The notes under the pieces were generated by a model that did not search any database, was not told the DNA's origin, and saw nothing but the letters and a program-made list of their open reading frames with translations. From the NCBI GenBank assembly GCA_030632225.1, contig DAOVVF010000012.1:1-9382 (forward strand): a stretch of 9,382 nucleotides of DNA. The letters run 5' to 3'. Origin of the DNA: Candidatus Parcubacteria bacterium (GTDB lineage: Bacteria; Patescibacteriota; Patescibacteriia; UBA1558; GWA2-36-10). Positions 1-6,634 of the stretch are shown here, in pieces. The position numbers and the translations under genes were made by a program. Each line of letters opens with the position of its first letter. Within the stretch, counting starts at the first letter, position 1.

Positions 1-1100
1 AAAGAATATATCTTATCTTCCTTCATACCAGCTGATTTAGCTCCTCTGGCTATATCTCTAGCTCTTTCTCCTATTACAAACAAATAATCAATACCTAGCT
101 CTTTTACTGTCTTACCTACTTCTTGATGTCCAGTTTCTGATAGACTACCTAATTCTAACATATCACCAAAGATAGCTATCTTTCTACCTTTAACAGGCAT
201 TTCCTTTAATATCTCTAAAGCTACTTTAGCAGACTGTGGTGAAGCATTATAGGTATCGTCTATAACCCAACTACGCTTATTACCTAATAGCAAATTAGTT
301 CTACCTCTAGCTGGACTGTATTTAGCTAACCTCTCCCCTATTTCTACTAAATTCATATCTAGAGTTAAAGCTACGGCTGCAGCTGTAGCAGCAGCTTGAG
401 CATGTTGCCAACCTAATACCTTAGGCAAAAACATTGGTGTTTCAGAACCTTGATGCTTTAACTTAAAACTAGTACCAAATGTTTCCTGATGTGCCGTAAG
501 ATGAATATTAGAAATATTAACATCACTTTTTTTACTTTGTCCAAAAGTTTTTATTTGAGATTTAGATTTACTAATTGCTTCTTGCAAAAACTTGTCATCC
601 TGATTTAAGATAGCCCAATCTTTTTTAAGTAAAGGTTTAAGGATACTTAATTTTTCTTTAGCAATATTTTCAATACTACCAAAGAATTCTATATGACTAT
701 GCCCTATTGTGGTTATAACAGCAATATCTGGTTTAGCAATTGAAGTTAAATATTTAATATCACCAGGTCTATCTGCTCCCATTTCTAGAATTAATATCTC
801 TGGATAGCTATTGTATTTACCAATAATTCTCTTTAGGGCGCTAAAAGTTAACCATAACCAGCCAAAAACATTCTTACCCGGAGAGCTATCCTTACCCAAT
901 ATACTCAAAGGAAGACCTGCTTCATTATTGTAGTTCTTTACAGTCCTATAGCATATATATTTAGTCTGTAGTACACAAAATATAGCTTCTTTACAAGAAG
1001 TTTTACCCACACTGCCAGTTATAGCTATAATCTTGGGTTTGTACTTGGCTAAGGTTAATTTAGCCAGTATTTTAAGGATAAAATATAGTATTTTCTTCAT
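1..1100 (-). CDS. murF: UDP-N-acetylmuramoyl-tripeptide--D-alanyl-D-alanine ligase (MurF), 3' end cut by window edge
   Basis: MurF is the cytoplasmic ATP-dependent ligase that adds D-Ala-D-Ala to the UDP-MurNAc-tripeptide, the last step in making the soluble peptidoglycan precursor. The 366 visible codons carry the Mur ligase core: P-loop ITGSVGKTS (residues 27-35), KNYNNEAGLPLSILG (55-69), LEMGADRPGDI (105-115), TIGHSHIEFFGS (131-142), then the C-terminal-domain signatures RGRTN (265-269), DDTYNASPQS (281-290) and GDMLELG (312-318). The P-loop lies only about 28 residues from the start, whereas MurF usually has a UDP-binding domain of roughly 80 to 100 residues before it. An in-frame TAG at 1107-1109 rules out an upstream extension. 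The first 20 residues are hydrophobic and basic instead. The ATG follows the ftsI stop after 2 bases with no Shine-Dalgarno sequence, so translational coupling is likely. The frame is open at position 1, so the C-terminus is missing. Confidence 0.93.
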   Translation of the reverse strand, partial: MKKILYFILKILAKLTLAKYKPKIIAITGSVGKTSCKEAIFCVLQTKYICYRTVKNYNNEAGLPLSILGKDSSPGKNVFGWLWLTFSALKRIIGKYNSYPEILILEMGADRPGDIKYLTSIAKPDIAVITTIGHSHIEFFGSIENIAKEKLSILKPLLKKDWAILNQDDKFLQEAISKSKSQIKTFGQSKKSDVNISNIHLTAHQETFGTSFKLKHQGSETPMFLPKVLGWQHAQAAATAAAVALTLDMNLVEIGERLAKYSPARGRTNLLLGNKRSWVIDDTYNASPQSAKVALEILKEMPVKGRKIAIFGDMLELGSLSETGHQEVGKTVKELGIDYLFVIGERARDIARGAKSAGMKEDKIYS

Positions 1101-1102
1101 AA

Positions 1103-2908
1103 TTATCTATTGGGTGGTATTTGATAGTATTCTAGCAGAAACTTAGCTATTTCTCCAAATACAGGAGCAGCTGAATCTGCTGAAAAGCTAACTGCTGTTG
1201 GATTATCTAATTTAACTATCATAGTAAATTTAGGATCTTCATTGGGAGCAAAACCAACAAAGTTATGAATAGTCTTGTTAATATCATATTTACCTGTCTT
1301 TGGATTAGGCACTTGAGCAGTACCTGTTTTACCAGCTACATAATATCCTTCTACACCTGCTTTACTAGCATGACCACTGTCTACTACATGCACCATCATA
1401 GCTGATAGTTGAGCCGCTGTATTTTTAGTAATCACCTGCCTTAATATTTTGGGCTCAGTATTCTCCACTATACCATTACTGTATTTAATCTGACTAACAA
1501 TATATGGTTGTACTAAGTTACCTCTATTAGCAATAGTATTAACAGCATTTAACATTTGTAAAGGCGTAACAGTAATACCTTGTCCATATGAAGCAGTAGC
1601 TTTAAAGATATCTCCTGGTTTAGCTAAAGAATTAATATTGCCTCTGTTATCCTGACTAATTTGAATACTTGTTTCTTTGCCAAAACCAAATCTCTTCATA
1701 TAGTCTTCAAAGATTTTGTTATTAACCTCTGAAGTAGCAAATATAATGCCAGTATTTAAAGAAGCAGCTAAAACTTCCTTCATGTCTACTAGACCATGTG
1801 CTTCCAGATCAGAATTTTTTATAGTATGCCCACTAGCAAATTTAATCTCTCCTTCATCATTGTAGATAGTATCTGGAAATATCCTGCCTTGATCTATAGC
1901 GATGGCCATAGAAACAGCTTTCATTACAGAACCAGGTTCATAACTATGATAGACTGTATTATTGTTGTATACCTCTCCAGATTCTACCTGACTATATTCA
2001 TTGGGATCAAAACTAGGATAATTACACATAGCTCTAATAGCTCCTGTAGAAGTCTCCATAACTATTACTGAACTACTATCAGCATCATAGGTGGCTAAAG
2101 CTCTTTCTAGGGCCTTACAAGCTGTATACTGCACAGTACGATCAATGGTTAGTATTAGATCTGCTCCATTTTCAACAGGATCTCCTTCATTAGCAGCTAA
2201 GAGTCTACCAGCTATATCTGCTTCACCAACTATCTTACCAGTATAGCCTGCTAAATCATTCTGCCAATAGCCTTCTAAACCATAACTGCCTACTCGAGAA
2301 TAGCCATCAGAACCATAGCCTAAAAAGCCAATTAAATGAGCTCCAACTTCTTTATCAGGATAGTAACGTAGAACATTCTTGTAAAAGTTAACACCAATAG
2401 CTTCCAAATTACTAGCCTGCTCTATATCTGGCTTACCTTTGTTAATATCTACTCTTAATTCTTCCAAAGCTAATTTCATTTCATCTACTTTTTCTAAAGC
2501 TACATCTTTAGCTATTAACTCATACTGCTTATTATCTTGTTTTACTTTAGCTAGCACTACTTCTTCTTCTAATTCCAGATAATTAACAAAAATGTCAGTA
2601 ATATTCTGAGGACGAGTTATTTTAGTAGGATTAATACTAACTTCATAATATACTTTGTTAATAGCTATTGGATAGAGTTCATCTGAAGTATTCTGACTAG
2701 TTAAGACATACATTCTACCTCTTTCTGGGCTAATATCTCTAATTACAGAACGTTGCTGTAGTCCCATAGCTACATAGTGATCATTCTGAATTACCTGAAT
2801 GTAGAATAGTTTAACAATGATAGCAATGATTAGGAAAAAAATAACCCCTTGCAGGGCATTTATTCTAAAAACCGAAAGCTTGTAGTTGTTTGTTAGACTA
2901 AAATGCAT
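1103..2908 (-). CDS. ftsI: Septal peptidoglycan transpeptidase, class B penicillin-binding protein (FtsI/PBP2-like)
   Basis: This is a class B PBP, which cross-links peptidoglycan at the division septum outside the cytoplasmic membrane. The 601-residue product has a short cytoplasmic N-terminus and one membrane span (about 18-40). A PBP dimerisation domain follows, starting around the RDISPERGRMY motif (57-67). The C-terminal transpeptidase domain shows all three penicilloyl-transferase motifs: SVMK at 327-330 (catalytic Ser327 and Lys330), SLN at 383-385, and KTGT at 527-530, plus YGQGI at 441-445. No PASTA repeats follow, and the protein ends shortly after the catalytic domain. It lies 15 bases after ftsL and 2 bases before murF in the same operon, which supports the FtsI assignment over an elongation PBP. 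The start is the first Met, just before the basic and hydrophobic anchor. No clear ribosome binding site is seen (CCCCTT precedes the ATG). Confidence 0.95.
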   Translation of the reverse strand: MHFSLTNNYKLSVFRINALQGVIFFLIIAIIVKLFYIQVIQNDHYVAMGLQQRSVIRDISPERGRMYVLTSQNTSDELYPIAINKVYYEVSINPTKITRPQNITDIFVNYLELEEEVVLAKVKQDNKQYELIAKDVALEKVDEMKLALEELRVDINKGKPDIEQASNLEAIGVNFYKNVLRYYPDKEVGAHLIGFLGYGSDGYSRVGSYGLEGYWQNDLAGYTGKIVGEADIAGRLLAANEGDPVENGADLILTIDRTVQYTACKALERALATYDADSSSVIVMETSTGAIRAMCNYPSFDPNEYSQVESGEVYNNNTVYHSYEPGSVMKAVSMAIAIDQGRIFPDTIYNDEGEIKFASGHTIKNSDLEAHGLVDMKEVLAASLNTGIIFATSEVNNKIFEDYMKRFGFGKETSIQISQDNRGNINSLAKPGDIFKATASYGQGITVTPLQMLNAVNTIANRGNLVQPYIVSQIKYSNGIVENTEPKILRQVITKNTAAQLSAMMVHVVDSGHASKAGVEGYYVAGKTGTAQVPNPKTGKYDINKTIHNFVGFAPNEDPKFTMIVKLDNPTAVSFSADSAAPVFGEIAKFLLEYYQIPPNR

Positions 2909-2923
2909 AAGGGGTATTTATTA

Positions 2924-3241
2924 TTATCTTAAGGCAACTTTTCCTTGTTCATCATCTAGGTAATAGATATTCTCACTCTGTACTTTAACTAACTCTAGTC
3001 TTTTACTTTCATTCTCAATTCTTTGTGTAGTCTGTAGTTCTGATACATTAGCATTTAATAGTCTTAACTCATCTTCAATTGATTTAATTGATTTGCTTAA
3101 ATCGTTCCTCTGTAAATTCTGATGATTGGAAAAGTTAGTTGAAACTAGAATGCCTACCCATAAAAAGGCTACAATTAGAAAAGCCGGTGTATTATATCTT
3201 TTAATTAAGTTCCAAGTTTTTGACATTTTAAATTTAAACAT
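2924..3241 (-). CDS. ftsL: FtsL-like division protein (single-span membrane coiled coil)
   Basis: FtsL is a small bitopic divisome protein that pairs with FtsB/DivIC and helps activate the FtsW-FtsI synthase. The 105-residue product fits: a basic N-terminus (1-16), one membrane span (about 18-35, rich in F, L, V, I), then a predicted outer coiled coil (about 42-90, with leucines and isoleucines spaced among charged residues). FtsL sequences diverge strongly, so the assignment rests on topology, size and position between rsmH and ftsI, where ftsL lies in standard dcw clusters. The gap to rsmH is 11 bases and to ftsI 15 bases. Met6 (CAT at 3224-3226) is an alternative start; neither has a convincing Shine-Dalgarno sequence. 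Confidence 0.8.
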   Translation of the reverse strand: MFKFKMSKTWNLIKRYNTPAFLIVAFLWVGILVSTNFSNHQNLQRNDLSKSIKSIEDELRLLNANVSELQTTQRIENESKRLELVKVQSENIYYLDDEQGKVALR

Positions 3242-3252
3242 AATTTTTGTTT

Positions 3253-4224
3253 TTATAATTTTTCCACAACCCTGAGTATAGCACTACGGCTCCTCGGATT
3301 GCGGGCTACTTCCGCCTGACTAGGCTTTATAGCTTTTTTTGTTTTTATTTTTATTTTAACTTTGATTTGGCAGGAACATACTGGAGCGCTAGGTGGACAA
3401 GTACAAGCTTTAATGGCTTGCTTGAAATAATGTTTAACTATCCTGTCTTCTAGGGAATGGAAACTGATAACTGCTAAACGGCCTCCTGGCTCCAATATGT
3501 CAATAGCCTGTGGCAAAACTTTCTTTATATTATCCAGCTCGCTGTTAACAGCGATTCTTAAACTTTGAAATATCCTGGTAGCTGGATGTATTCTATATTT
3601 TTTTAAACTACTTTCTTTAATTCCCAAAATCCGGAGTATGGCAGAGTTGAACACAGAAGTCAAAAGCGCTTTTTTTTGTTTTTGTTTCACAAATTCTTTT
3701 CGCCAGGTGACTAAGCCCTTGGCTAAACTTTTGGCTTGCTTTATCTCGCCATACTCACGGAGAATATTGGTTATTTTATCTTCAGGCCAGCTTAATACTA
3801 TATCGCTAGCTGTTAAAGTTTGTTTTTCCGGATTAAATCTCATGTCCAGTGATCCATGATCTTTAAAAGAAAATCCTCTATCAGCTTTATCTATATGATC
3901 AGATGACAAACCTAAATCAAGTAAAATGCCTGATATATTTTTAAAATTATTTTTCTCTACTTCTTTTTTTAAATGAACATAACTCTGGCATAGGATAATA
4001 ACCCTGTCTTTGTATTTGCCTAAGTTTTGTTTGGCCGCTTGACAAGCATGGGGATCTAAATCAAAACCGAGTAGCTTCCCATTTGGTTTGGTACTCTCTA
4101 AAATTTTAGAAGCGTGGCCACCGCCTCCGAGAGTACAATCAACATAGTTCTGATCATTTCTTGGTTTTAAATATTTAATTACTTCCTCACTTAGTACACT
4201 AAGATGAGAATAACTAATTGACAT
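3253..4224 (-). CDS. rsmH: 16S rRNA (cytosine(1402)-N(4))-methyltransferase RsmH (MraW)
   Basis: RsmH transfers a methyl group from S-adenosylmethionine to N4 of C1402 in the 16S rRNA decoding centre. The 323-residue sequence matches the family from end to end. It has the SAM-binding motif VDCTLGGGGHASKIL (28-42), LLDLGLSS (101-108), SLDMRFNP (125-132), HPATRIFQSLRIAVNSELD (213-231), GGRLAVISFHSLEDRIVK (247-264), and a C-terminal CxC pair of pairs (Cys274, 276, 283, 285) followed by the conserved NPRSRSAILRVVEKL end (309-323). The ATG lies one base after the mraZ stop, and AGGA (4232-4235 on the complementary strand) sits 7 bases before it. This is the only reasonable Shine-Dalgarno-like site among the dcw genes here, and it overlaps the mraZ 3' end, so the two genes are probably translationally coupled. 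Confidence 0.97.
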   Translation of the reverse strand: MSISYSHLSVLSEEVIKYLKPRNDQNYVDCTLGGGGHASKILESTKPNGKLLGFDLDPHACQAAKQNLGKYKDRVIILCQSYVHLKKEVEKNNFKNISGILLDLGLSSDHIDKADRGFSFKDHGSLDMRFNPEKQTLTASDIVLSWPEDKITNILREYGEIKQAKSLAKGLVTWRKEFVKQKQKKALLTSVFNSAILRILGIKESSLKKYRIHPATRIFQSLRIAVNSELDNIKKVLPQAIDILEPGGRLAVISFHSLEDRIVKHYFKQAIKACTCPPSAPVCSCQIKVKIKIKTKKAIKPSQAEVARNPRSRSAILRVVEKL

Positions 4225-4225
4225 A

Positions 4226-4657
4226 TTATATTCCTAGATCAACTAAACCTTCCGCTATTTCATTACTATCTTTTTCTGAAGTACGCTGGTATTTGCTCCA
4301 TAGCTTTTCATCCCAAACTTCTAAACGATTATATAGTCCAGCGACAATTACTTTTTTGCTTAAGTTAGCAAATTCTTTTAGATAATCTGGTAAGATTATT
4401 CTACCTTGGGTATCTAATCTAACATCCATAGCTCCAGCTAGCATCAAACGTGAAAAAGCACGTGATTTAGCTTGACTAATTGGTAAACCAGCTAACTTTT
4501 CTACTAGTTTATTCCATTCTTTAGCAGTGTATATAAATAAACAATTATCTAAACCTCTGGTTATAACTGCTCCAGAGTTAAACAATTTTCTGAATTTACT
4601 AGGTAATGCTAATCTATTCTTAGTATCTAAATTATATTTATATTCACCAATAAACAT
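4226..4657 (-). CDS. mraZ: Transcriptional regulator MraZ
   Basis: MraZ is a DNA-binding protein that in other bacteria represses or modulates its own dcw operon by binding short direct repeats near the promoter. The 143 residues hold two SpoVT/AbrB-like halves. The first starts FIGEYKYNLDTKNRLALPSKFR (residues 2-23), with the family's D-x-K-x-R-[LI] core. The second is around DVRLDTQGRIILP (78-90) with the matching D-x-Q-G-R core, followed by VIVAGLYNRLEVWD (103-116). Length and order are normal for MraZ. It is the first gene of the cluster, with a strong promoter about 70 bases upstream and a leader of about 65 bases. No Shine-Dalgarno sequence precedes its ATG; a DnaA box lies where one might be sought. 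Confidence 0.97.
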   Translation of the reverse strand: MFIGEYKYNLDTKNRLALPSKFRKLFNSGAVITRGLDNCLFIYTAKEWNKLVEKLAGLPISQAKSRAFSRLMLAGAMDVRLDTQGRIILPDYLKEFANLSKKVIVAGLYNRLEVWDEKLWSKYQRTSEKDSNEIAEGLVDLGI

Positions 4658-4668
4658 AGTTGAGAAAG

Positions 4669-4677
4669 TTATCCACA
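4669..4677 (+). promoter_or_regulatory. Perfect DnaA box in the mraZ leader
   Basis: TTATCCACA matches the strong DnaA-binding consensus TTATNCACA exactly. It lies 11 bases before the mraZ ATG, inside the predicted leader (about +46 to +54), and shares 10 bases (GTTATCCACA) with a second copy at 4776-4785. Binding by DnaA here could block transcription elongation or start-codon access. The function is inferred from sequence only. Confidence 0.6.
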
Positions 4678-4693
4678 GTTATTTTTATTAATT

Positions 4694-4717
4694 CCCCACT
4701 TTTTTCCACATTTGTGG
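4694..4717 (-). promoter_or_regulatory. Putative MraZ operator, downstream cluster
   Basis: In the mraZ direction this reads as two GTGG cores exactly 10 bases apart (CCAC at 4706-4709 and 4696-4699 on the plus strand), the second in the context AAAGTGGGG. MraZ boxes described elsewhere are direct repeats with a 10-base period containing TGGG (Escherichia coli) or AAAGTG (mollicutes). This pair lies just downstream of the predicted start of transcription, a position suited to autorepression. A 5-base inverted repeat (CCACA TT TGTGG, 4706-4717) overlaps it. Assignment is by motif and position only. Confidence 0.42.
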
Positions 4718-4728
4718 TCTATACATAC

Positions 4729-4758
4729 ATTATACCCCACTTGGACCCTTTGTGTCAA
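4729..4758 (-). promoter_or_regulatory. Main dcw (mraZ) promoter, consensus -35 and -10
   Basis: On the minus strand TTGACA (4753-4758) and TATAAT (4729-4734) are both perfect matches to the housekeeping sigma-70 consensus, with an 18-base spacer. Transcription should start near 4722, leaving a leader of about 65 bases before mraZ. No other strong promoter is evident within the dcw genes, so this probably drives mraZ to murF as one transcript. Confidence 0.85.
4735..4750 (-). promoter_or_regulatory. Putative MraZ operator within the promoter spacer
   Basis: In the mraZ direction this reads AAGGGTCCAAGTGGGG. It contains AGGGT and TGGGG units with starts 10 bases apart, directly abutting the -10 box. 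AAGTGGGG also occurs in the downstream cluster (4694-4701 on the plus strand as CCCCACTT). A protein bound here would clash with RNA polymerase. Support comes from the known MraZ box spacing and the autoregulatory position; the first unit is a weak match. Confidence 0.4.
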
Positions 4759-4776
4759 TGTTAATAAGTTCACAGG

Positions 4777-4785
4777 TTATCCACA
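4777..4785 (+). promoter_or_regulatory. Perfect DnaA box upstream of the mraZ promoter
   Basis: This is a second exact TTATCCACA, in the same orientation as the one at 4669-4677 and 108 bases from it. It lies about 20 bases upstream of the -35 box and directly next to the terminator of the TsaB-like gene. The pair brackets the promoter. Confidence 0.6.
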
Positions 4786-4786
4786 A

Positions 4787-4819
4787 TTAAAAAACTACCC
4801 CCCTGTTTAGAAAGTAGTT
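4787..4819 (-). terminator. Rho-independent terminator of the TsaB-like gene
   Basis: On the minus strand AACTACTTTC pairs with GGGGGTAGTT (10 pairs, three of them G-U) around the 7-base loop TAAACAG. A run of six T follows, overlapping the last two stem bases. It begins 15 bases after the stop codon at 4834. It separates this gene from the dcw promoter immediately downstream. Confidence 0.75.
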
Positions 4820-4833
4820 CTATCTAAAGTTAA

Positions 4834-5250
4834 TTATTTTACTAAACTGTACCTTTTTGGCTTCTTACTAATAGTTATTTCCGCCTTATTCTTATATTTA
4901 GCTATTAAAGCTTTGAATTTTTTTTGTTTAGCTAAATCTTTTAGTATTTTAGCTATACTTAACTCTTGATAATACTGAGCAGTAACTGGTAAATTAAATT
5001 GCCAACCAATTGTATTTATAATAGCAGTAAAAATCTTAACTTGAGTTAAACTAGCTTCTTTAACTGTTAAAGCTAATCCTTTAATATCCTTAAAGCCTAA
5101 TTTATTCTTTTTAAATAGATTATCTAACTGTAATAGAGTGCTATCCTCTCCTTTATTCATTACAAAATCATGAGAATACTTAATCTCCTTGTTTTCTACA
5201 ACAAGCCAGCTAGCCTTGTTATGGTCTTCAATATTTAAAACTAGGATCAT
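4834..5250 (-). CDS. Short TsaB-like (actin-fold) protein, degenerate
   Basis: The 138-residue protein resembles the N-terminal half of TsaB (YeaZ), the scaffold partner in synthesis of the t6A modification of tRNA. It opens with a short strand followed by an acidic residue (ILVLNIED, 2-9). It then has LLQLDNLFKKNKLGFKDIKG (39-58), which matches the TsaB pattern of a helix followed by L-x-D-I-x-G. After this, LALTVKEASLTQVKIFTAII (59-78) aligns with the TsaB stretch that normally contains GPGSFTGLR; that glycine-rich motif is gone. Next come NLPVTAQYYQEL (86-97) and a lysine-rich tail. TsaB is usually about 220-240 residues, so the C-terminal half is missing. Whether it still dimerises with TsaD is unknown. 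It is a lone gene with its own promoter and terminator, next to the dcw cluster. Homology is inferred from the pattern and could be a shared fold only. Confidence 0.6.
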   Translation of the reverse strand: MILVLNIEDHNKASWLVVENKEIKYSHDFVMNKGEDSTLLQLDNLFKKNKLGFKDIKGLALTVKEASLTQVKIFTAIINTIGWQFNLPVTAQYYQELSIAKILKDLAKQKKFKALIAKYKNKAEITISKKPKRYSLVK

Positions 5251-5256
5251 GGCTAC

Positions 5257-5285
5257 AATATACCAGAAAAATAAAAACCTATCAA
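5257..5285 (-). promoter_or_regulatory. Promoter of the TsaB-like gene, predicted to give a leaderless mRNA
   Basis: On the minus strand TTGATA (5280-5285) and TATATT (5257-5262) are separated by 17 bases, with an upstream TG giving an extended -10 (TGGTATATT). The -10 ends only 6 bases before the ATG at 5250, so transcription should start at or next to the A of the start codon. The -35 lies in the loop and second arm of the terminator of the preceding gene. Confidence 0.65.
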
Positions 5286-5293
5286 ATGATAGG
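5267..5293 (-). terminator. Rho-independent terminator of the surface-protein operon
   Basis: On the minus strand a perfect 7-base stem CCTATCA/TGATAGG with a 2-base loop (TT) is followed by TTTTTATTTTT. It starts about 20 bases after the stop codon of the surface-protein gene (5312). The T-rich tract also forms most of the spacer of the next gene's promoter. Confidence 0.85.
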
Positions 5294-5311
5294 CTTTTAT
5301 TGTATTTACAT

Positions 5312-6616
5312 TTATTGAGTTACTAACTGAGTGTAAGATGCTGCGTAATCAAAGTGTGGCACTCTAAAGCTATTAAACCATCCTTCTGTACTAGGAGCTG
5401 TTGAAGTAGAATACAAAGCAAAGTTTAAATCTGACCATATAAAATTATCATGCTCACTATTATCAACTTCATTAGCATTAAATGGTTGATTTCCAGCAAA
5501 CCAGCTGTCATTTAAAATCTTTGTAAAAATTGCTCTATCAACACCAAAATCATCAGGAGGTTGTGAATAGACAGCTATACCTCTTAAAACATAATATTTA
5601 GTTTGGAAAGCTGAAATTACTCTATGCTCTTTTCCAGGTTGTACAGGATTATTATCACCAGGATCTAAATAAGCTTCTAAAATACCACCAGAAGATGATA
5701 ATTGACTGGTATCAAAATCTCCTGCTTTAGCAATAATATTACCAAAATTAGCTGTAGTATCAGATTCAAATAATATAAAGCTATCATCATCTAAATTAAC
5801 ATTCATATTAGTTAAATTAAAACTAAACTTATATAAACCTGCTGGGGAAGAAGTAGCTGTTACACCAAACTTATATAAAGTGGTTAAGCTAGTAGTAGAC
5901 ATTTCACCTATACCATTAAAAGGCATATTAAATATTAATGGTAAACTTTTTACTGACGTAAAAGTATTAAAAGCATTACCTAAACCATAAACTGGAACAT
6001 TAACTCCACCATTCTTAGCATCCACATCATTTAACTTAAATTTAAGACCAGCGCCTGATTCAGCTGGAACTACTTCTCTATTCAATTCAGCAAAAGAAGC
6101 TTTTACAGTAAACTCCTGACTACCACGAGCTGGTATTGTTAGACTACTTAAATCAACACTAAATACATTTGAAGTTACTGTCTTAAAACCTACTGGACTG
6201 ATACCTTTATATACATACAGTCTATCAATCTCATCATGACCTCCCACTATACCGCCATCAGGAGCTATAATTTCAAAGCTCATAGAAGATATATCTAAAG
6301 ACACATCTTTAGCATACAAAGTAAATTTACCTACTGTCTCTATTCCGCCCTGCTGTCCTATGACTAAACTAGAAGTTGGATCAACAGTATTAATCCTAAC
6401 TGTTAAAGCCTTTTTAACTGGTTTAGGTAAAATAGGTAACCTGTAGCTTGAATCCCTAGAAGCAACTCTTTTAAAATCTAAAGAAGCTGCAGCAAATGAA
6501 ACACCAACAAATAAAGTGGCTACCATGGCTAAGCCCAAAAGTACTTTAGTATGCATACCAAGCTTTTGCTTTACTTGAATTGTTGTTTCATGAATTTTTG
6601 ATTGATCTTTAATCAT
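5312..6616 (-). CDS. Secreted beta-rich surface protein (S-layer-like candidate)
   Basis: This 434-residue protein has a basic N-terminus and a hydrophobic signal segment (about 23-44) ending in SFAAAS, a plausible signal peptidase I site after Ala44. The rest is rich in T, S, N, G and alternating hydrophobic residues, typical of beta sandwiches. Two regions can be seen. One (about 70-215) starts LTVRINTVDPTSSLVIGQQG and runs through DEIDRLYVYK (128-137). The other (about 225-430) includes YKFSFNLTNMNV and ends in FIWSDLNFALYSTSTAPSTE (392-411) with a W-x-N-x-F-R-V motif. Similar modules and endings are familiar from secreted CPR proteins with no assigned function. No catalytic motif or LPXTG anchor is present. 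Met21 (6556) would give a shorter, more canonical signal peptide and is an alternative start. It lies 18 bases after the AAA+ gene with no separate promoter seen, and a strong terminator follows. Confidence 0.75.
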   Translation of the reverse strand: MIKDQSKIHETTIQVKQKLGMHTKVLLGLAMVATLFVGVSFAAASLDFKRVASRDSSYRLPILPKPVKKALTVRINTVDPTSSLVIGQQGGIETVGKFTLYAKDVSLDISSMSFEIIAPDGGIVGGHDEIDRLYVYKGISPVGFKTVTSNVFSVDLSSLTIPARGSQEFTVKASFAELNREVVPAESGAGLKFKLNDVDAKNGGVNVPVYGLGNAFNTFTSVKSLPLIFNMPFNGIGEMSTTSLTTLYKFGVTATSSPAGLYKFSFNLTNMNVNLDDDSFILFESDTTANFGNIIAKAGDFDTSQLSSSGGILEAYLDPGDNNPVQPGKEHRVISAFQTKYYVLRGIAVYSQPPDDFGVDRAIFTKILNDSWFAGNQPFNANEVDNSEHDNFIWSDLNFALYSTSTAPSTEGWFNSFRVPHFDYAASYTQLVTQ

Positions 6617-6634
6617 AAAAATTTATTTAATAAT

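Noticed and set aside
1796..2071. Plus-strand open frame of 91 codons inside ftsI
   Set aside because: It is antisense to a conserved transpeptidase domain, has no recognisable domain and no promoter; it is a shadow of the real gene.
3638..3859. Plus-strand open frame of 73 codons inside rsmH
   Set aside because: It lies wholly within a well-matched RsmH gene, and its composition is explained by the opposite strand.
4658..4833. Replication origin
   Set aside because: Only two exact DnaA boxes are present, with no clear AT-rich unwinding repeats and no dnaA or dnaN nearby; a regulatory role at the promoter is simpler. GC skew would decide.
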